A stretch of 64,000 nucleotides of DNA from Fervidibacter sinensis (GTDB taxonomy: Bacteria > Armatimonadota > Fervidibacteria > Fervidibacterales > Fervidibacteraceae): assembly GCA_032161045.1 (NCBI GenBank), contig JAVHTH010000013.1; one strand, written 5' to 3'. This document shows, piece by piece, positions 18,322-27,377 of this stretch. The notes beneath the pieces were generated by a model, which ran no database searches, was not told the DNA's origin, and saw only the letters and a list, made by a program, of their open reading frames with translations. Each line of letters opens with the position of its first letter. The first letter of the stretch is position 1. A program made the translations under genes and the position numbers.

Positions 18322-20325
18322 TTACAACGGCATCACGGCGTAACCCTTTTGCGTTATGAACCCGACGACGGTGAAGATGCCAGCCATTGTCAAGTCGCCC
18401 AGAACAATGCCTAAAAAGAACGGACGCAACGCCCTGTAACCTGTCAAGCCACCATATCGGACGATGACTGCCTTTGCCAGCCATCCAAGCAAAATCATGA
18501 GCCAAAATTGCTCCATCGCCCAACCGCGACAGACAATCCAGCCAACAGGGTGAATTGGGAGCGAAAATTGCAGGCGCAAAAGGTAAAGCCCGATAAACCC
18601 AACCAATCCGACAATCATGCCGTTGACGCGAAACCAGTTAGGGGTCATACCGGGATCAATGTATTGGGCAGCGAGCATGTAAGGGTAATTTGCGTGCCAG
18701 AAAAATGTCGCCGTTTTGGTGAGCGTGACAGCGCCTTTTGTGTATCCGAGTTTAAGCCACGCAAACAACGAGACGAACGCCGCAATTGCGATTCCGACCC
18801 AACCCCAAGCCATCAACGGTCTTTGCCTTAGCCCCGAAAGTTGCGCCATCTTCATCGCGTTCAAAAGCGACGGCATCAAAAACTCGCGCTGGTCATAGGT
18901 GAAGGCTTCCTGCAAAAGGCACATTGTCAAGATGCCTTTGGGCGAAAATCGTTTCGTTCCGAAAATCGCTATGAGCGGGTCAAAAGGTAAAATTCGCATT
19001 TGAACCATGACCATCCCGCCGTTCGTCGCAATCCAACTGACTGCAAGGTAAAATCCGTAAGCCATGACGAGAAAGGTCAACGCAAGCAACACATCCATAC
19101 CCAACGCAACCAAGACAGCGAATAACCCAACAGTTGCCAAGACGAAACCCCAAAAGGCAACTGCATAAGGCAATGGCTCATCAGAGTCGTCAACTTCGTG
19201 TCTCCCGTCCCGCGTCCCTCGTCCCATAAACGGCAACGCCTTTGCAATGACCTGTTTCCAATGAGTGCGAGCAGCATAGGCGATGATAAACAGCAAACCG
19301 AGCACTGCACCAACTTGCTGATACTGCACGAAATCTGTCGCCGAATAGCCTAACCCCGACCAACCGTAGTATGCGAACAGAAGTTGTTGAAACCTTTCCA
19401 GCACATAGAAGAACCAAAGGCTGAACGCGACTTCGGTCGTGAGCAGGTAAGTTAAGCCGATTGCCGCTGGGTAGATGTGAATTCCGGTGCCGGCAATTGC
19501 ATCCCAAGGGAAGCCGCTAATGTATTCGCCTAAACTTCGCGAGCGCCTAATTGCCGGGACATTGGGGAAGTAAGTGTTTAAGCCGCAGAAAGTGTGCAAA
19601 ATAGCCGAAGCGAAGAAACCAGCCCAAAGGGCTGGGCTGTAAAGCAAAGGCGGTAGCAGCCTATTTGCTGGTGGTTCTCGGGTCAATTCGTAAGGCAATT
19701 GCACAAGGGGGAAGGTGAATTGTTCTCGTTCCATCCATTGACGGCGAAGCAAAGTTGCAAGGCAGAAAAGTGCAAAGAAGAAAACGAAAGCGAAGGGAAG
19801 CCAGAAAGCGAGGGGTTCAATCCAAGCGTCCCACAAAATTCGCCCACCGGTGCCTTCGTAAAAACCTTTGGCTGCTGCCTTGTCGGTAATGACCAACCAC
19901 GAAGGCGCGTGGGGAATCAGCAACTCGTCCCAGCGGTTCGCTGCTGATGCTCGGTAGAACAAGTTTGGCAACTGTGGGATGATGTAGCGCCACAAGCCGG
20001 CAGCGGGTATGCCCGAAGCGATGACAATAAGTGCCCAAAGGGCTGCTAACTCGTGAGGGCGTAACGCGTAATTGGGCGCAAATTTGCGAAGCAAAGGGTT
20101 GACAATGAACACACAAAGCAGCAAAACAACCATGCTGGATGTCGGTAGCAAATTCCCTGCAACGAAAGTGTTAGCGAGGTCATAGTCGTTGTAAGGTGTG
20201 ATGTAGGCAAATACAGCGATAAGTGCCAGCGCGAACAAAACCGACCGAACCGAAATAGTGGGAAATTGACTCGGCTGTTTTTCCGTCCGCAATATCAAAG
20301 GCTCTGCCCGCGACTTCTTTGCCAT
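18322..20325 (-). CDS. Large polytopic membrane protein, DUF6785/DUF6784-like (paralogue 2)
   Basis: About 667 residues with many hydrophobic helices. Shares with the other two paralogues the loop RRQWMEREQFTFPLVQLPYE and the C-terminal HPVGW...LLGWLAKA...RYGG...YRALRPFFLG block. A 7-bp repeat at 19203-19226 adds MGRGTRDGRHE to a loop where paralogues 1 and 3 have no such sequence, good evidence of an in-frame insertion. AAAGGAG lies 11 nt before ATG 20325; an in-frame ATG at 20379 has no ribosome binding site. Function unknown. Confidence 0.8.
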   Translation of the reverse strand: MAKKSRAEPLILRTEKQPSQFPTISVRSVLFALALIAVFAYITPYNDYDLANTFVAGNLLPTSSMVVLLLCVFIVNPLLRKFAPNYALRPHELAALWALIVIASGIPAAGLWRYIIPQLPNLFYRASAANRWDELLIPHAPSWLVITDKAAAKGFYEGTGGRILWDAWIEPLAFWLPFAFVFFFALFCLATLLRRQWMEREQFTFPLVQLPYELTREPPANRLLPPLLYSPALWAGFFASAILHTFCGLNTYFPNVPAIRRSRSLGEYISGFPWDAIAGTGIHIYPAAIGLTYLLTTEVAFSLWFFYVLERFQQLLFAYYGWSGLGYSATDFVQYQQVGAVLGLLFIIAYAARTHWKQVIAKALPFMGRGTRDGRHEVDDSDEPLPYAVAFWGFVLATVGLFAVLVALGMDVLLALTFLVMAYGFYLAVSWIATNGGMVMVQMRILPFDPLIAIFGTKRFSPKGILTMCLLQEAFTYDQREFLMPSLLNAMKMAQLSGLRQRPLMAWGWVGIAIAAFVSLFAWLKLGYTKGAVTLTKTATFFWHANYPYMLAAQYIDPGMTPNWFRVNGMIVGLVGFIGLYLLRLQFSLPIHPVGWIVCRGWAMEQFWLMILLGWLAKAVIVRYGGLTGYRALRPFFLGIVLGDLTMAGIFTVVGFITQKGYAVMPL
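19203..19226 (+). repeat. 7-bp tandem repeat inside the paralogue 2 membrane protein gene
   Basis: CTCCCGTCCCGCGTCCCTCG on the plus strand; in the gene it reads MGRGTRDGR. Three full GGGAC units (21 bp), so the frame is kept. Confidence 0.8.
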
Positions 20326-20653
20326 CGGTCTTTCGTCTCCTTTCGTGAAACCTGACTGCGCGATTTTTTGCTCAGCCATGATTCAATCTTCGGGCTTGGC
20401 AGGAGCCAAACCCTCCAAAGTTTCTCGGAGAACACACCTGATGGCGTGCCGATTTTTCAGCCGGGCAAGAACCCGACCTCTTGAAACAACTTCTTTCTAT
20501 CGCAACCCGCTTTTTACACTCGTCTAATATGTTGACGCTTTGCGTAGCCACTTAAATGTCACTGCGCTATTATGAGGCGAGCAGAAGTTGCATTTTGCCC
20601 CAAAAGCGGGTAAATGGGCAATAGCAATTTGCATGCGAAAAGGGTGATGACTG
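20326..20653. other. Intergenic region between divergent genes
   Basis: It holds a GGAG...GGCGTGCCGA unit (about 20430-20455) followed by CGGGCAAGAACCCG (20461-20474), the same pair of elements as at 63893-63950. TTGACG occurs at 20532 and TATTAT at 20568, but with no partner at proper spacing, so I do not call a promoter. No ORF is convincing. Confidence 0.5.
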
Positions 20654-23596
20654 ATGCGCTTTGTTCGTTCGTTGGTATTGGCTTTGACTTTAGCGTCGGT
20701 TGCCCTCGGTTTTGGACAAGTCACATTGCCGCAGCCGAAGAAAGCGTGGACGGTTTTGGTCTATCAAGCCGGTGACAACGACCTTGAAGAAGCGCTTATA
20801 AAGGACCTGAACGAGATGGAACGAATAGGTAGTGGCGCAACCATTAACATTGTTGTCCAACTTGACAGATCCCCCCGTTACGATACAAGCAACGACAACT
20901 GGACCACGACCCGAAGATACTATGTCACTCGCGACCCCGAAGAAAGTTTCCCGCCCGACTTTTCAACTCGTCCCAACCACACAATCAGAAGTTACCTCAT
21001 CGCCGACTTGGGCAAGAAGAACATGGGCGACCCGAATGTGTTGAAGGACTTCTTGATTTGGGGGATTCAAAACTTCCCTGCTGACAGATACTTCGTCATT
21101 TTGTCTGATCACGGCGCTGGTGTAAGACCTTTTCGCGGACTGGCTTTGCTCCCCTTCAGGGGCATGATGTTCACCGAGACGCTGAACGATTACCTCAGCG
21201 AAGACGAAACCAAACAAGCGTTTGCAGCAGCGGTTCAGGTTCTTGGGCGTCCTTTTGACATCGTTGGGTTAGATGCCAGTGAGATGAGCATCATTGACAT
21301 CGCTTACCAACTGCGCGGTGCGTGCCGATATCTGATAGCATCTCAACTTTCCGAACCAAACGATGGCTACCCTTACGACCGCATCCTTTGGGAACTCTAC
21401 TCCAATCCAAGCATTGGTACTGAAGAGTTCCTCAGGCGGTTCGTCCAACACTACATTGACAGTTACCGCCCCGGACAACCCACGAACGGTGCAGGCAGCG
21501 CAGTTACAATCGCCGTCTACAACCAAAGCGTTGTGCCATCTTATGTGCAACGAGTTGACTCTTTGGCACAAACTTTGTTGCGAAAAATCAGCAAGTTCGG
21601 GGCGCAATTCCTTTCCCTTCGCCGTCAAACTCAAACTTTCAGCGAAACCATTTACCGCGACCTTTACCACTTTTGCCAACTTTTGGTGCAGAACATTGAC
21701 GATTCTGAAGTTCGTCAAGCAGCGCAATCGGTTATGGACCTGCATGGACCTGGCGCAAACAAGGCGCTCCTTTACGAGGCTCACGCGAGCGGTTACGATT
21801 TGGATGTGAGCAACGCCTATGGCATCGCAGTTTACTTTCCTGAACCGAGCCAATTTGATGAGCGCTACTTGAATGCCAATGATTTCGCCCGAACGACAAA
21901 ATGGGGTGATTTTCTCAAAGCGCTTCAAGCCGATTCGTTCCCGCCTGTGGTGCAAATGCTCTTCCCAACACAGGGTCAATCTGTTCCGATCACACGCCCT
22001 GTCCTTCTGCTCAAAGTTGAAGATGAAGGTGCCGCAGGTTTGGGCTCAAACGCAATTGTCCGCGTGCTCCTGAACGGAATGGTGTTGACAAGTTTTGAGT
22101 TTGACGAGACAACAGGTCGGCTGAAGATTATCCCACCGCAGCCTTTAAACGACGGCATCCATTCACTTTCCGTCACCGTTACTGACAAAGCAGAAAACAG
22201 GGCAACTTACACCTTTGCGTTCCAAGTCAGTCTACCGTCCGTTTCCGCTGGTGTGCGAACTTTCAGCATACCCTTATGGTTGTCAACCTCTGAGCAAAGG
22301 CAAAAATGGCAAAGTTTCCCAGAAAAAGTTGCTCGCTGGGTTGGAACATGGGCAGTTTTTAACCGAGATGGCACAGGCAACCTGCAAGCATCGTTCTACC
22401 CGATAAATTCAGGCGTGGCTACCCCACCGGCAGGTTTGGGTTACTTCGCCCGATTTGACCGAGAAACGAAACTTGACGGAGACGGCGAACCGTTGGACCC
22501 AGATTACCCTTACTCGGTGACTTTGCAAAACGGGTGGAACTTGATCGCGAACCCATTCCCTGCCCCGATCCTTTGGAACTCGGTGCGAGTGCAAGTCGGC
22601 AATCAATCGTATCCTTTGGCGACAGCAATTGCGAACGGGTTTATTTTGTCCCCGCTAATAGGCTACCTGCCCAACTCAACCAATCCTTTCAAGTTTGGCA
22701 GTTACTATGTGCTGACTGGCACGCAGGTTTTGATGCAGCCGTTTGAAGCCTATTGGGTTCGCGTTGACACTCAAGGCAAAACTGTAAGGCTAATTTTGCC
22801 CCCGCCTGTCAGCACCGAAAGTTCCAGCAAATTGCCGTCGGTTGAAAAACTCTGGTCAGTTCGGCTTCAGGTTCTGACAGGAGAACGAAGCCTCGCTGCG
22901 GGAAGTGAGTTACTTGAGTTCGGTGTCGCAAGCGATGCGAAAGTAGGTCAAGACATAGGCGATGTCCCAATGCCTCCTATGCCTGCGGATGCGCCAGTTA
23001 GAGCGTTCTTTGTCACCGAAAATTGGAGAAAGAGGTCACCTGAAATTCTGGCAGTTGACATGAGACCTTTGGGCGAGAAAATGGCTTGGGACCTGATAGT
23101 TGAAACTGACAACCCGAGCGACCAAGAACTGACATTGACATGGAGCGACCTTGACAAAGTTCCGTCGTCGGTAAGGCTTTGGCTTGTTGACACCGAAACT
23201 GGTCAAATTGTTTCGCTCCGTTCAACGAGCGCTTATCGCTTCAGAATTGGCACTCACCAGCGGAGGTTAAGGATAATTGCCGAGACCTCGCGTTCACCAC
23301 TCAGGTTAGTGGGAGTTCGGGCATTACCGATGCGTGGCAGTAAAGGCGCAATCATTCAAGGCAGTTTGACCGCTCCGGCAAACTTGACAATAACTGTCCG
23401 CTCGTTGACCGGAAGAGTTTTGAAAGTGCTCGCGAAAGACCAACCGATGTCTTCTGGACGGTGGCAAGTTTTGTGGGATGGTAGAAGCCAAGATGGGCTG
23501 CTTTTGCCCGCAGGGACTTACATTTGCGAAGTTACGGCGAAAGACGAAATGGGACAACAAACCCGCAGTATAATTACCTTGACAATTGGTCGGTAG
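20654..23596 (+). CDS. Secreted clostripain (C11)-like protein with Ser at the catalytic Cys position
   Basis: 980 residues: signal peptide (MRFVRSLVLALTLASVALGFG), a C11/clostripain domain from 'KAWTVLVYQAGDNDLEE' to about residue 420, Ig-like and beta-sandwich regions, and a FlgD-like C-terminal domain ('NLTITVRSLTGRVLKVL...WDGRSQDGLLLPAGTYICEV'). His153 (in LSDHGAG) matches the catalytic His. The segment expected to read D-A-C-x-M is D-A-S-E-M (Ser209), 56 residues later, close to the spacing in clostripain. The protein may be a non-peptidase surface or binding protein. An in-frame beta-helix-free C-terminus suggests cell-surface use. Confidence 0.85.
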   Translation: MRFVRSLVLALTLASVALGFGQVTLPQPKKAWTVLVYQAGDNDLEEALIKDLNEMERIGSGATINIVVQLDRSPRYDTSNDNWTTTRRYYVTRDPEESFPPDFSTRPNHTIRSYLIADLGKKNMGDPNVLKDFLIWGIQNFPADRYFVILSDHGAGVRPFRGLALLPFRGMMFTETLNDYLSEDETKQAFAAAVQVLGRPFDIVGLDASEMSIIDIAYQLRGACRYLIASQLSEPNDGYPYDRILWELYSNPSIGTEEFLRRFVQHYIDSYRPGQPTNGAGSAVTIAVYNQSVVPSYVQRVDSLAQTLLRKISKFGAQFLSLRRQTQTFSETIYRDLYHFCQLLVQNIDDSEVRQAAQSVMDLHGPGANKALLYEAHASGYDLDVSNAYGIAVYFPEPSQFDERYLNANDFARTTKWGDFLKALQADSFPPVVQMLFPTQGQSVPITRPVLLLKVEDEGAAGLGSNAIVRVLLNGMVLTSFEFDETTGRLKIIPPQPLNDGIHSLSVTVTDKAENRATYTFAFQVSLPSVSAGVRTFSIPLWLSTSEQRQKWQSFPEKVARWVGTWAVFNRDGTGNLQASFYPINSGVATPPAGLGYFARFDRETKLDGDGEPLDPDYPYSVTLQNGWNLIANPFPAPILWNSVRVQVGNQSYPLATAIANGFILSPLIGYLPNSTNPFKFGSYYVLTGTQVLMQPFEAYWVRVDTQGKTVRLILPPPVSTESSSKLPSVEKLWSVRLQVLTGERSLAAGSELLEFGVASDAKVGQDIGDVPMPPMPADAPVRAFFVTENWRKRSPEILAVDMRPLGEKMAWDLIVETDNPSDQELTLTWSDLDKVPSSVRLWLVDTETGQIVSLRSTSAYRFRIGTHQRRLRIIAETSRSPLRLVGVRALPMRGSKGAIIQGSLTAPANLTITVRSLTGRVLKVLAKDQPMSSGRWQVLWDGRSQDGLLLPAGTYICEVTAKDEMGQQTRSIITLTIGR

Positions 23597-23635
23597 CAGA
23601 CGGAGCCTTGTAAATCGGTGAAAGGAGGAGTTAAG

Positions 23636-24064
23636 GTGGCGGAGTTACTTATCAAGTGGGTTCACCTTTCAGTTGATGGCGACACATGCCCGCGATGTTT
23701 GGAGACAGGGAAGGAAGTAAAAGTAGCGGTTGAGATTTTGCGCCGAATTCTTTCACCGCTGGACATCAAAGTCACCTTTGAGGAAATTGAGATCACGCCC
23801 GATGAGTTCGCCCTCAACCCGCTCAAATCAAACGAAATCTGGCTCAACGGAAAGTTGCTGGAAGAATGGCTCGGGGCAAAGACAACCCAAACACCTTGCT
23901 GCGATGTTTGCGGTGACGAAGATTGTCGGGCTTTGGAAATTGACGGGCAACTGCACGAAGTCGTGACTTCTGACTTGATTGTCAAAGCAGGTTTAGTTGC
24001 TGCTTCCGAACTGATCAACGCAGTTAAATGCTGTTGTTCGGGGCAAACTTCCTGTTGCGATTGA
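23636..24064 (+). CDS. DUF2703 family protein
   Basis: 142 residues starting at GTG 23636, chosen because AAAGGAGGAG ends 6 nt before it (the longer frame from GTG 23618 contains that site). Family landmarks: 'HLSVDGDTCPRCLETG', SNEIWLNGKLLEEWL, 'TPCCDVCGDEDCR' and a Cys-rich end (CCCSGQTSCC). These proteins have a thioredoxin-like look and many paired cysteines, so metal or metalloid handling is likely. The permease at 24791 may be its partner, with a decayed gene between them. Confidence 0.85.
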   Translation: MAELLIKWVHLSVDGDTCPRCLETGKEVKVAVEILRRILSPLDIKVTFEEIEITPDEFALNPLKSNEIWLNGKLLEEWLGAKTTQTPCCDVCGDEDCRALEIDGQLHEVVTSDLIVKAGLVAASELINAVKCCCSGQTSCCD

Positions 24065-24085
24065 AGCCCGGTAGAGGTGAGGGAA

Positions 24086-24433
24086 ATGCGGAGGCGGGAG
24101 TTTTTGGTCGGGATGGCAGGCGCAACGGTTTGGTGGCTTTGTGAACCCTACGAACTAAATGCCGCACCAACGAAGAAGTCATCTTTCAAGGGAACGCTCA
24201 AAATTAATCCCCAAAACCCTTACTGCTTCACCGATGACGACAGACGGGCAATTTACTTGACAGGCTCCCACACATGGACGAATTTGCAGGACGGCTTTGT
24301 CGGCAAAACTTTTGACTTCAACGCCTACCTTGATTTCCTCGCCCAACACAATCACAACTTCATCAGGATGTGGTCTTGGCAATCAACAGGTGCTTGGATT
24401 TTTCCCGAAATCCGACCGCACCCTCGGCACTGA
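24086..24433 (+). pseudogene. Truncated DUF4038-like (apiosidase-type) secreted glycosidase remnant
   Basis: About 115 residues: a Tat signal (RRREFLVGMAGATVWW), then 'LKINPQNPYCFTDDDRRAIYLTGSHTWTNLQDG', 'FDFNAYLDFLAQHNHNFIRMWSWQ', the usual N-terminal third of a DUF4038 barrel. The frame ends in an unrelated sequence and TGA at 24431-24433, while intact relatives run for several hundred residues. No continuation is found in other frames downstream, so the gene is cut, not merely frameshifted. Confidence 0.75.
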
Positions 24434-24790
24434 ACATGTCATTCACCCGCCCCAAGGAAGTGATTTCACTGTTGACTATCACTGGTTAAAGGCACGCTGA
24501 GGGGCATATAGGTGCATCCAGTTGGTGAGATGAGAATTGAAAGTGGAAGGCGGTGCAAAGCGAACTTTCAAACCGCCGTTCAGGGAGCACGCCACTTTGT
24601 GGCTTGTTAGAGTTTGAATGTTGTTCGTAGTCAGCCACGAAGCGTTAGCGAAGTGGCGAGAGAATCTTCGTGCGAAGTGATAAGTGTTGGGTGCAATGTT
24701 GATGTTTCATTCCGCACCTAAAATTGATGGCACTTCACTTTGTTTCGTGCCTTGCCACGAACTTCAGATTTTCGCTTTGAGGTGATGGCT
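24434..24790. other. Gene-free stretch after the truncated gene
   Basis: Contains small palindromes such as GCCACTTTGTGGC (24589-24602 area) and GCCACGAAGCGTTAGCGAAG (from about 24638), but no ORF with coding character. Probably the scar of the deletion that removed the rest of the DUF4038 gene. Confidence 0.4.
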
Positions 24791-25297
24791 ATGTGGCTGA
24801 GCAACGCGATAATGGTTGCAGTCACTGCAATTTTGTTTGGACTTGCGGTTTGGAAGGTGAAGGGAATTCCCGTTGAAGCGTTGAAAGGCAGCGGGAAGAC
24901 TTTCTTGACAATGTTGCCGATTATAATTTGCGCCTTTATGTGCGAAGGGCTGATCAAAACTATTGTCCCGCCCTCGTGGATTCAAAAGTGGCTTGCAGTT
25001 GAATCGGGTTGGCGAGGCATCGCAATTGGCTGCGTTGCTGGTGCATTGACACCGGGCGGACCTTACACGAGTTTCCCAATCGCCATGCTCCTACTTCGCT
25101 CAGGGGCAGGATTGGGAACAGTGGTTGCATACTTGACAGCGTGGCAACTTTGGTCTCTAACTCGCTACCCGATGGAAATCGCTTTTGTCGGAGTAAATGT
25201 TACTATGCTCCGCTTCGGCGTGACATTTTTTGTTCCACCATTGGCAGGGTTCTTGGCTCATTTGGTGACCACTCATTTTCACAAACCTCTCGTTTAG
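24791..25297 (+). CDS. Permease of the ArsP/DUF318-like type
   Basis: 168 residues with about five hydrophobic helices; the block 'GALTPGGPYTSFPIAMLLLRSGAGLGTVVAYLTAWQLWSL' is typical of one half of permease family PF03773, whose members export organoarsenicals or metals. It is half the usual length, so it may act as a dimer. GAGGTGAT lies upstream of ATG 24791 (MWLSN); ATG 24785 is nearer to it. A link with the Cys-rich DUF2703 protein is inferred from position. Confidence 0.75.
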   Translation: MWLSNAIMVAVTAILFGLAVWKVKGIPVEALKGSGKTFLTMLPIIICAFMCEGLIKTIVPPSWIQKWLAVESGWRGIAIGCVAGALTPGGPYTSFPIAMLLLRSGAGLGTVVAYLTAWQLWSLTRYPMEIAFVGVNVTMLRFGVTFFVPPLAGFLAHLVTTHFHKPLV

Positions 25298-25351
25298 CCC
25301 CTATTTCGGAGCATCAACGGTGACCCCACAAAGCGGTGGCATAATTGGCAA

Positions 25352-27322
25352 ATGGTGAAAGAGATGGGTCAGCAATTAGTTGCAAAGGCTGAAGCGGTGG
25401 AAGTCGCCGACGGTCTTTCATGGAGGGCAGTTGGACTTGGATTGTTGCTTTTACTCCCCAACGCATATTGGATCACGATGATGGAACTCGTCGGATATGC
25501 AGGTCACCCAAGCAACATCGCCCCTTTTGCAAATGTCGTCTTCACCGTTTTGGTCATCGTTTGCCTGAACCCGATTTTGAAATTGCTTGGAAATCTCACC
25601 CACTTCTTTTGGCTGCGACCATTCAGCGTGACAGAACTGCTCCTCATTTACTTGATTTTGTCAATAGGCACTGCTTGGGTCGGTCACGATGGCATCCAAG
25701 TTTTGATGCCTCAAATTGTCTACCCGTTCAGATACGCTTCACCCGAAAACCGGTGGGAGGAATTGTTCTTGCCATTGCTGCCGAAATGGCTTTATGTCAG
25801 CGACAAGACTGCTATCAGGAACGCTTACGAAGGCGGACACTTGTTCTGGCAGCCGGAAAATTTTCGCCCTTGGATTGCACCGCTTATTGGATGGGGAAGT
25901 TTCTGCATCGCCTTAAGCCTTCTGATGATCGGCTTGTGCCTTCTGGTCAGGAGAAGGTGGATGGATGAGGAGCGTTTGACTTACCCTGTGCTCTACTTGC
26001 CTCAAGAAGTTGTCAAGCCCAATAACCCAATTTGGCGTTCCAATCCTTTCTGGCTCGGTTTCGCTGCATCTGCTTTCGTTGACATTCTCAACGGTTTCTC
26101 AACCCTTTACCCTTCTGTCCCGTCAATCAAAGTGAGAGTCTGGCATTATGACCCTTTGCTCGCCTCGCTTTTCGTCGGCTACCCTTGGCAAGCCCTTCAA
26201 GGGACGAGAATGAGTTTCTACCCGTTCGCGATTGGCTTGGGTTTGCTTTTGCCTCCAGATTTGCTTTTATCGTGCTGGTTCTTTTACTGGTTTGAGCGAA
26301 TTCAAAGGCTTGTCGGGCTGATGGTTGGATGGACTCAACTTCCGGGTTACCCGTGGACAAACTTTCAAGCCTTCGGCGGCTATGCGGGCATCGGGTTGTT
26401 TGCTTTGTGGGTGGCACGGAAATCTTTCTGGCAAGCGTTGTTACGGGCAGTTCGCGGACTTGACAAAAATGAGCAACTGGGATTGGCGATGTTCGTCGTC
26501 GGTTTGACCTTCTTGCTCGCTTTTGCGAAGGCGATGGGCATGAGTTTCACCACAGGAGCAATGTTTTTTGCTATTTTCCTGCTCTTGTTGGTTTCAATCA
26601 CCCGCATCCGAGCCGAATTGGGACCTCCCGCACATGACCTGCATTATGCTGGACCCGATGAAGTCCTCATAGCGGTTTTCGGTCCTCAAGGTCTTCCAAA
26701 GCGAGATTTAGTTGTTGCCAAGTTGTTCTACTGGTTCAACCGAGCATACCGGAGTTTGCCTTGCCCACACTACCTTGAAGGATTGAAAATCGCGAAAGAC
26801 CAAAAGTTGTCCTTCGGTAGAACGACGGCGGTGATGGTTTTGTCAAGTGTGGTTGCGATTGCTGCAGCGATGTTGGTTCATGTTTATGCCTTTTACGCTT
26901 ACGGCATCACGGCTAAGTTTGTTGGACCTGCAATAACTGCATTTGGTGGTGAACCATTCTGGCGACTGCAAGGGCTTTTGGCTTCACCGCCGCCACCAAA
27001 CCCTTACCCCGTTAGGGCAATGGTTGCGGGAACATTGTTCACTTTCGCTTTGATGTGGCTAAGGGCGTCAGTGACTTGGTTCCCCTTGCATCCCGTTGGT
27101 TACGCAATTTCAACCAGTTGGAGCATGAATGTCCTTTGGATGCCTCTTTTCATCGCATATTTGGGCAAAATGGGCATTATGAGGGTTGGCGGTTACCGAG
27201 CCTTTCGTGAAATGGCACTCCCGTTTGGGGTTGGCTTGGTTTTGGGCGAATGGACAGTTGGCAACCTTTGGCTAATCTACGGCGTCGCAAGGGGAATCCA
27301 AACTTACGCTTTTTGGGTGTGA
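25352..27322 (+). CDS. Large polytopic membrane protein, DUF6785/DUF6784-like (paralogue 3)
   Basis: 656 residues with a dozen or more membrane helices. The loop RRRWMDEERLTYPVLYLPQE and the C-terminal HPVGY...W...YLGKMGIMRVGGYRAFREMALPFGVGLVLGEW block match paralogues 1 and 2. It contains 'ITRIRAELGPPAHDLHYAGPDEVL' between helices. The ATG at 25364 (MGQQLV), preceded by GGTGA, is an alternative start. Function unknown. Confidence 0.8.
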   Translation: MVKEMGQQLVAKAEAVEVADGLSWRAVGLGLLLLLPNAYWITMMELVGYAGHPSNIAPFANVVFTVLVIVCLNPILKLLGNLTHFFWLRPFSVTELLLIYLILSIGTAWVGHDGIQVLMPQIVYPFRYASPENRWEELFLPLLPKWLYVSDKTAIRNAYEGGHLFWQPENFRPWIAPLIGWGSFCIALSLLMIGLCLLVRRRWMDEERLTYPVLYLPQEVVKPNNPIWRSNPFWLGFAASAFVDILNGFSTLYPSVPSIKVRVWHYDPLLASLFVGYPWQALQGTRMSFYPFAIGLGLLLPPDLLLSCWFFYWFERIQRLVGLMVGWTQLPGYPWTNFQAFGGYAGIGLFALWVARKSFWQALLRAVRGLDKNEQLGLAMFVVGLTFLLAFAKAMGMSFTTGAMFFAIFLLLLVSITRIRAELGPPAHDLHYAGPDEVLIAVFGPQGLPKRDLVVAKLFYWFNRAYRSLPCPHYLEGLKIAKDQKLSFGRTTAVMVLSSVVAIAAAMLVHVYAFYAYGITAKFVGPAITAFGGEPFWRLQGLLASPPPPNPYPVRAMVAGTLFTFALMWLRASVTWFPLHPVGYAISTSWSMNVLWMPLFIAYLGKMGIMRVGGYRAFREMALPFGVGLVLGEWTVGNLWLIYGVARGIQTYAFWV

Positions 27323-27327
27323 AGGAA

Positions 27328-27352
27328 AGCGCGGGGCAGAAAGCCCCGCGCT
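27328..27352. terminator. Hairpin between convergent genes
   Basis: AGCGCGGGGC and GCCCCGCGCT form a perfect 10-bp stem with a 5-nt loop (AGAAA). No T-run follows on either strand, so it may stop transcription only in part or protect 3' ends of the two convergent transcripts. Confidence 0.5.
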
Positions 27353-27377
27353 GAAGATTCGTTCCTAAGTAGAACTT

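Noticed and set aside
20532..20574. Promoter for the clostripain-like gene
   Set aside because: TTGACG and TATTAT are 30 bp apart and no acceptable 16-18 bp pair could be found.
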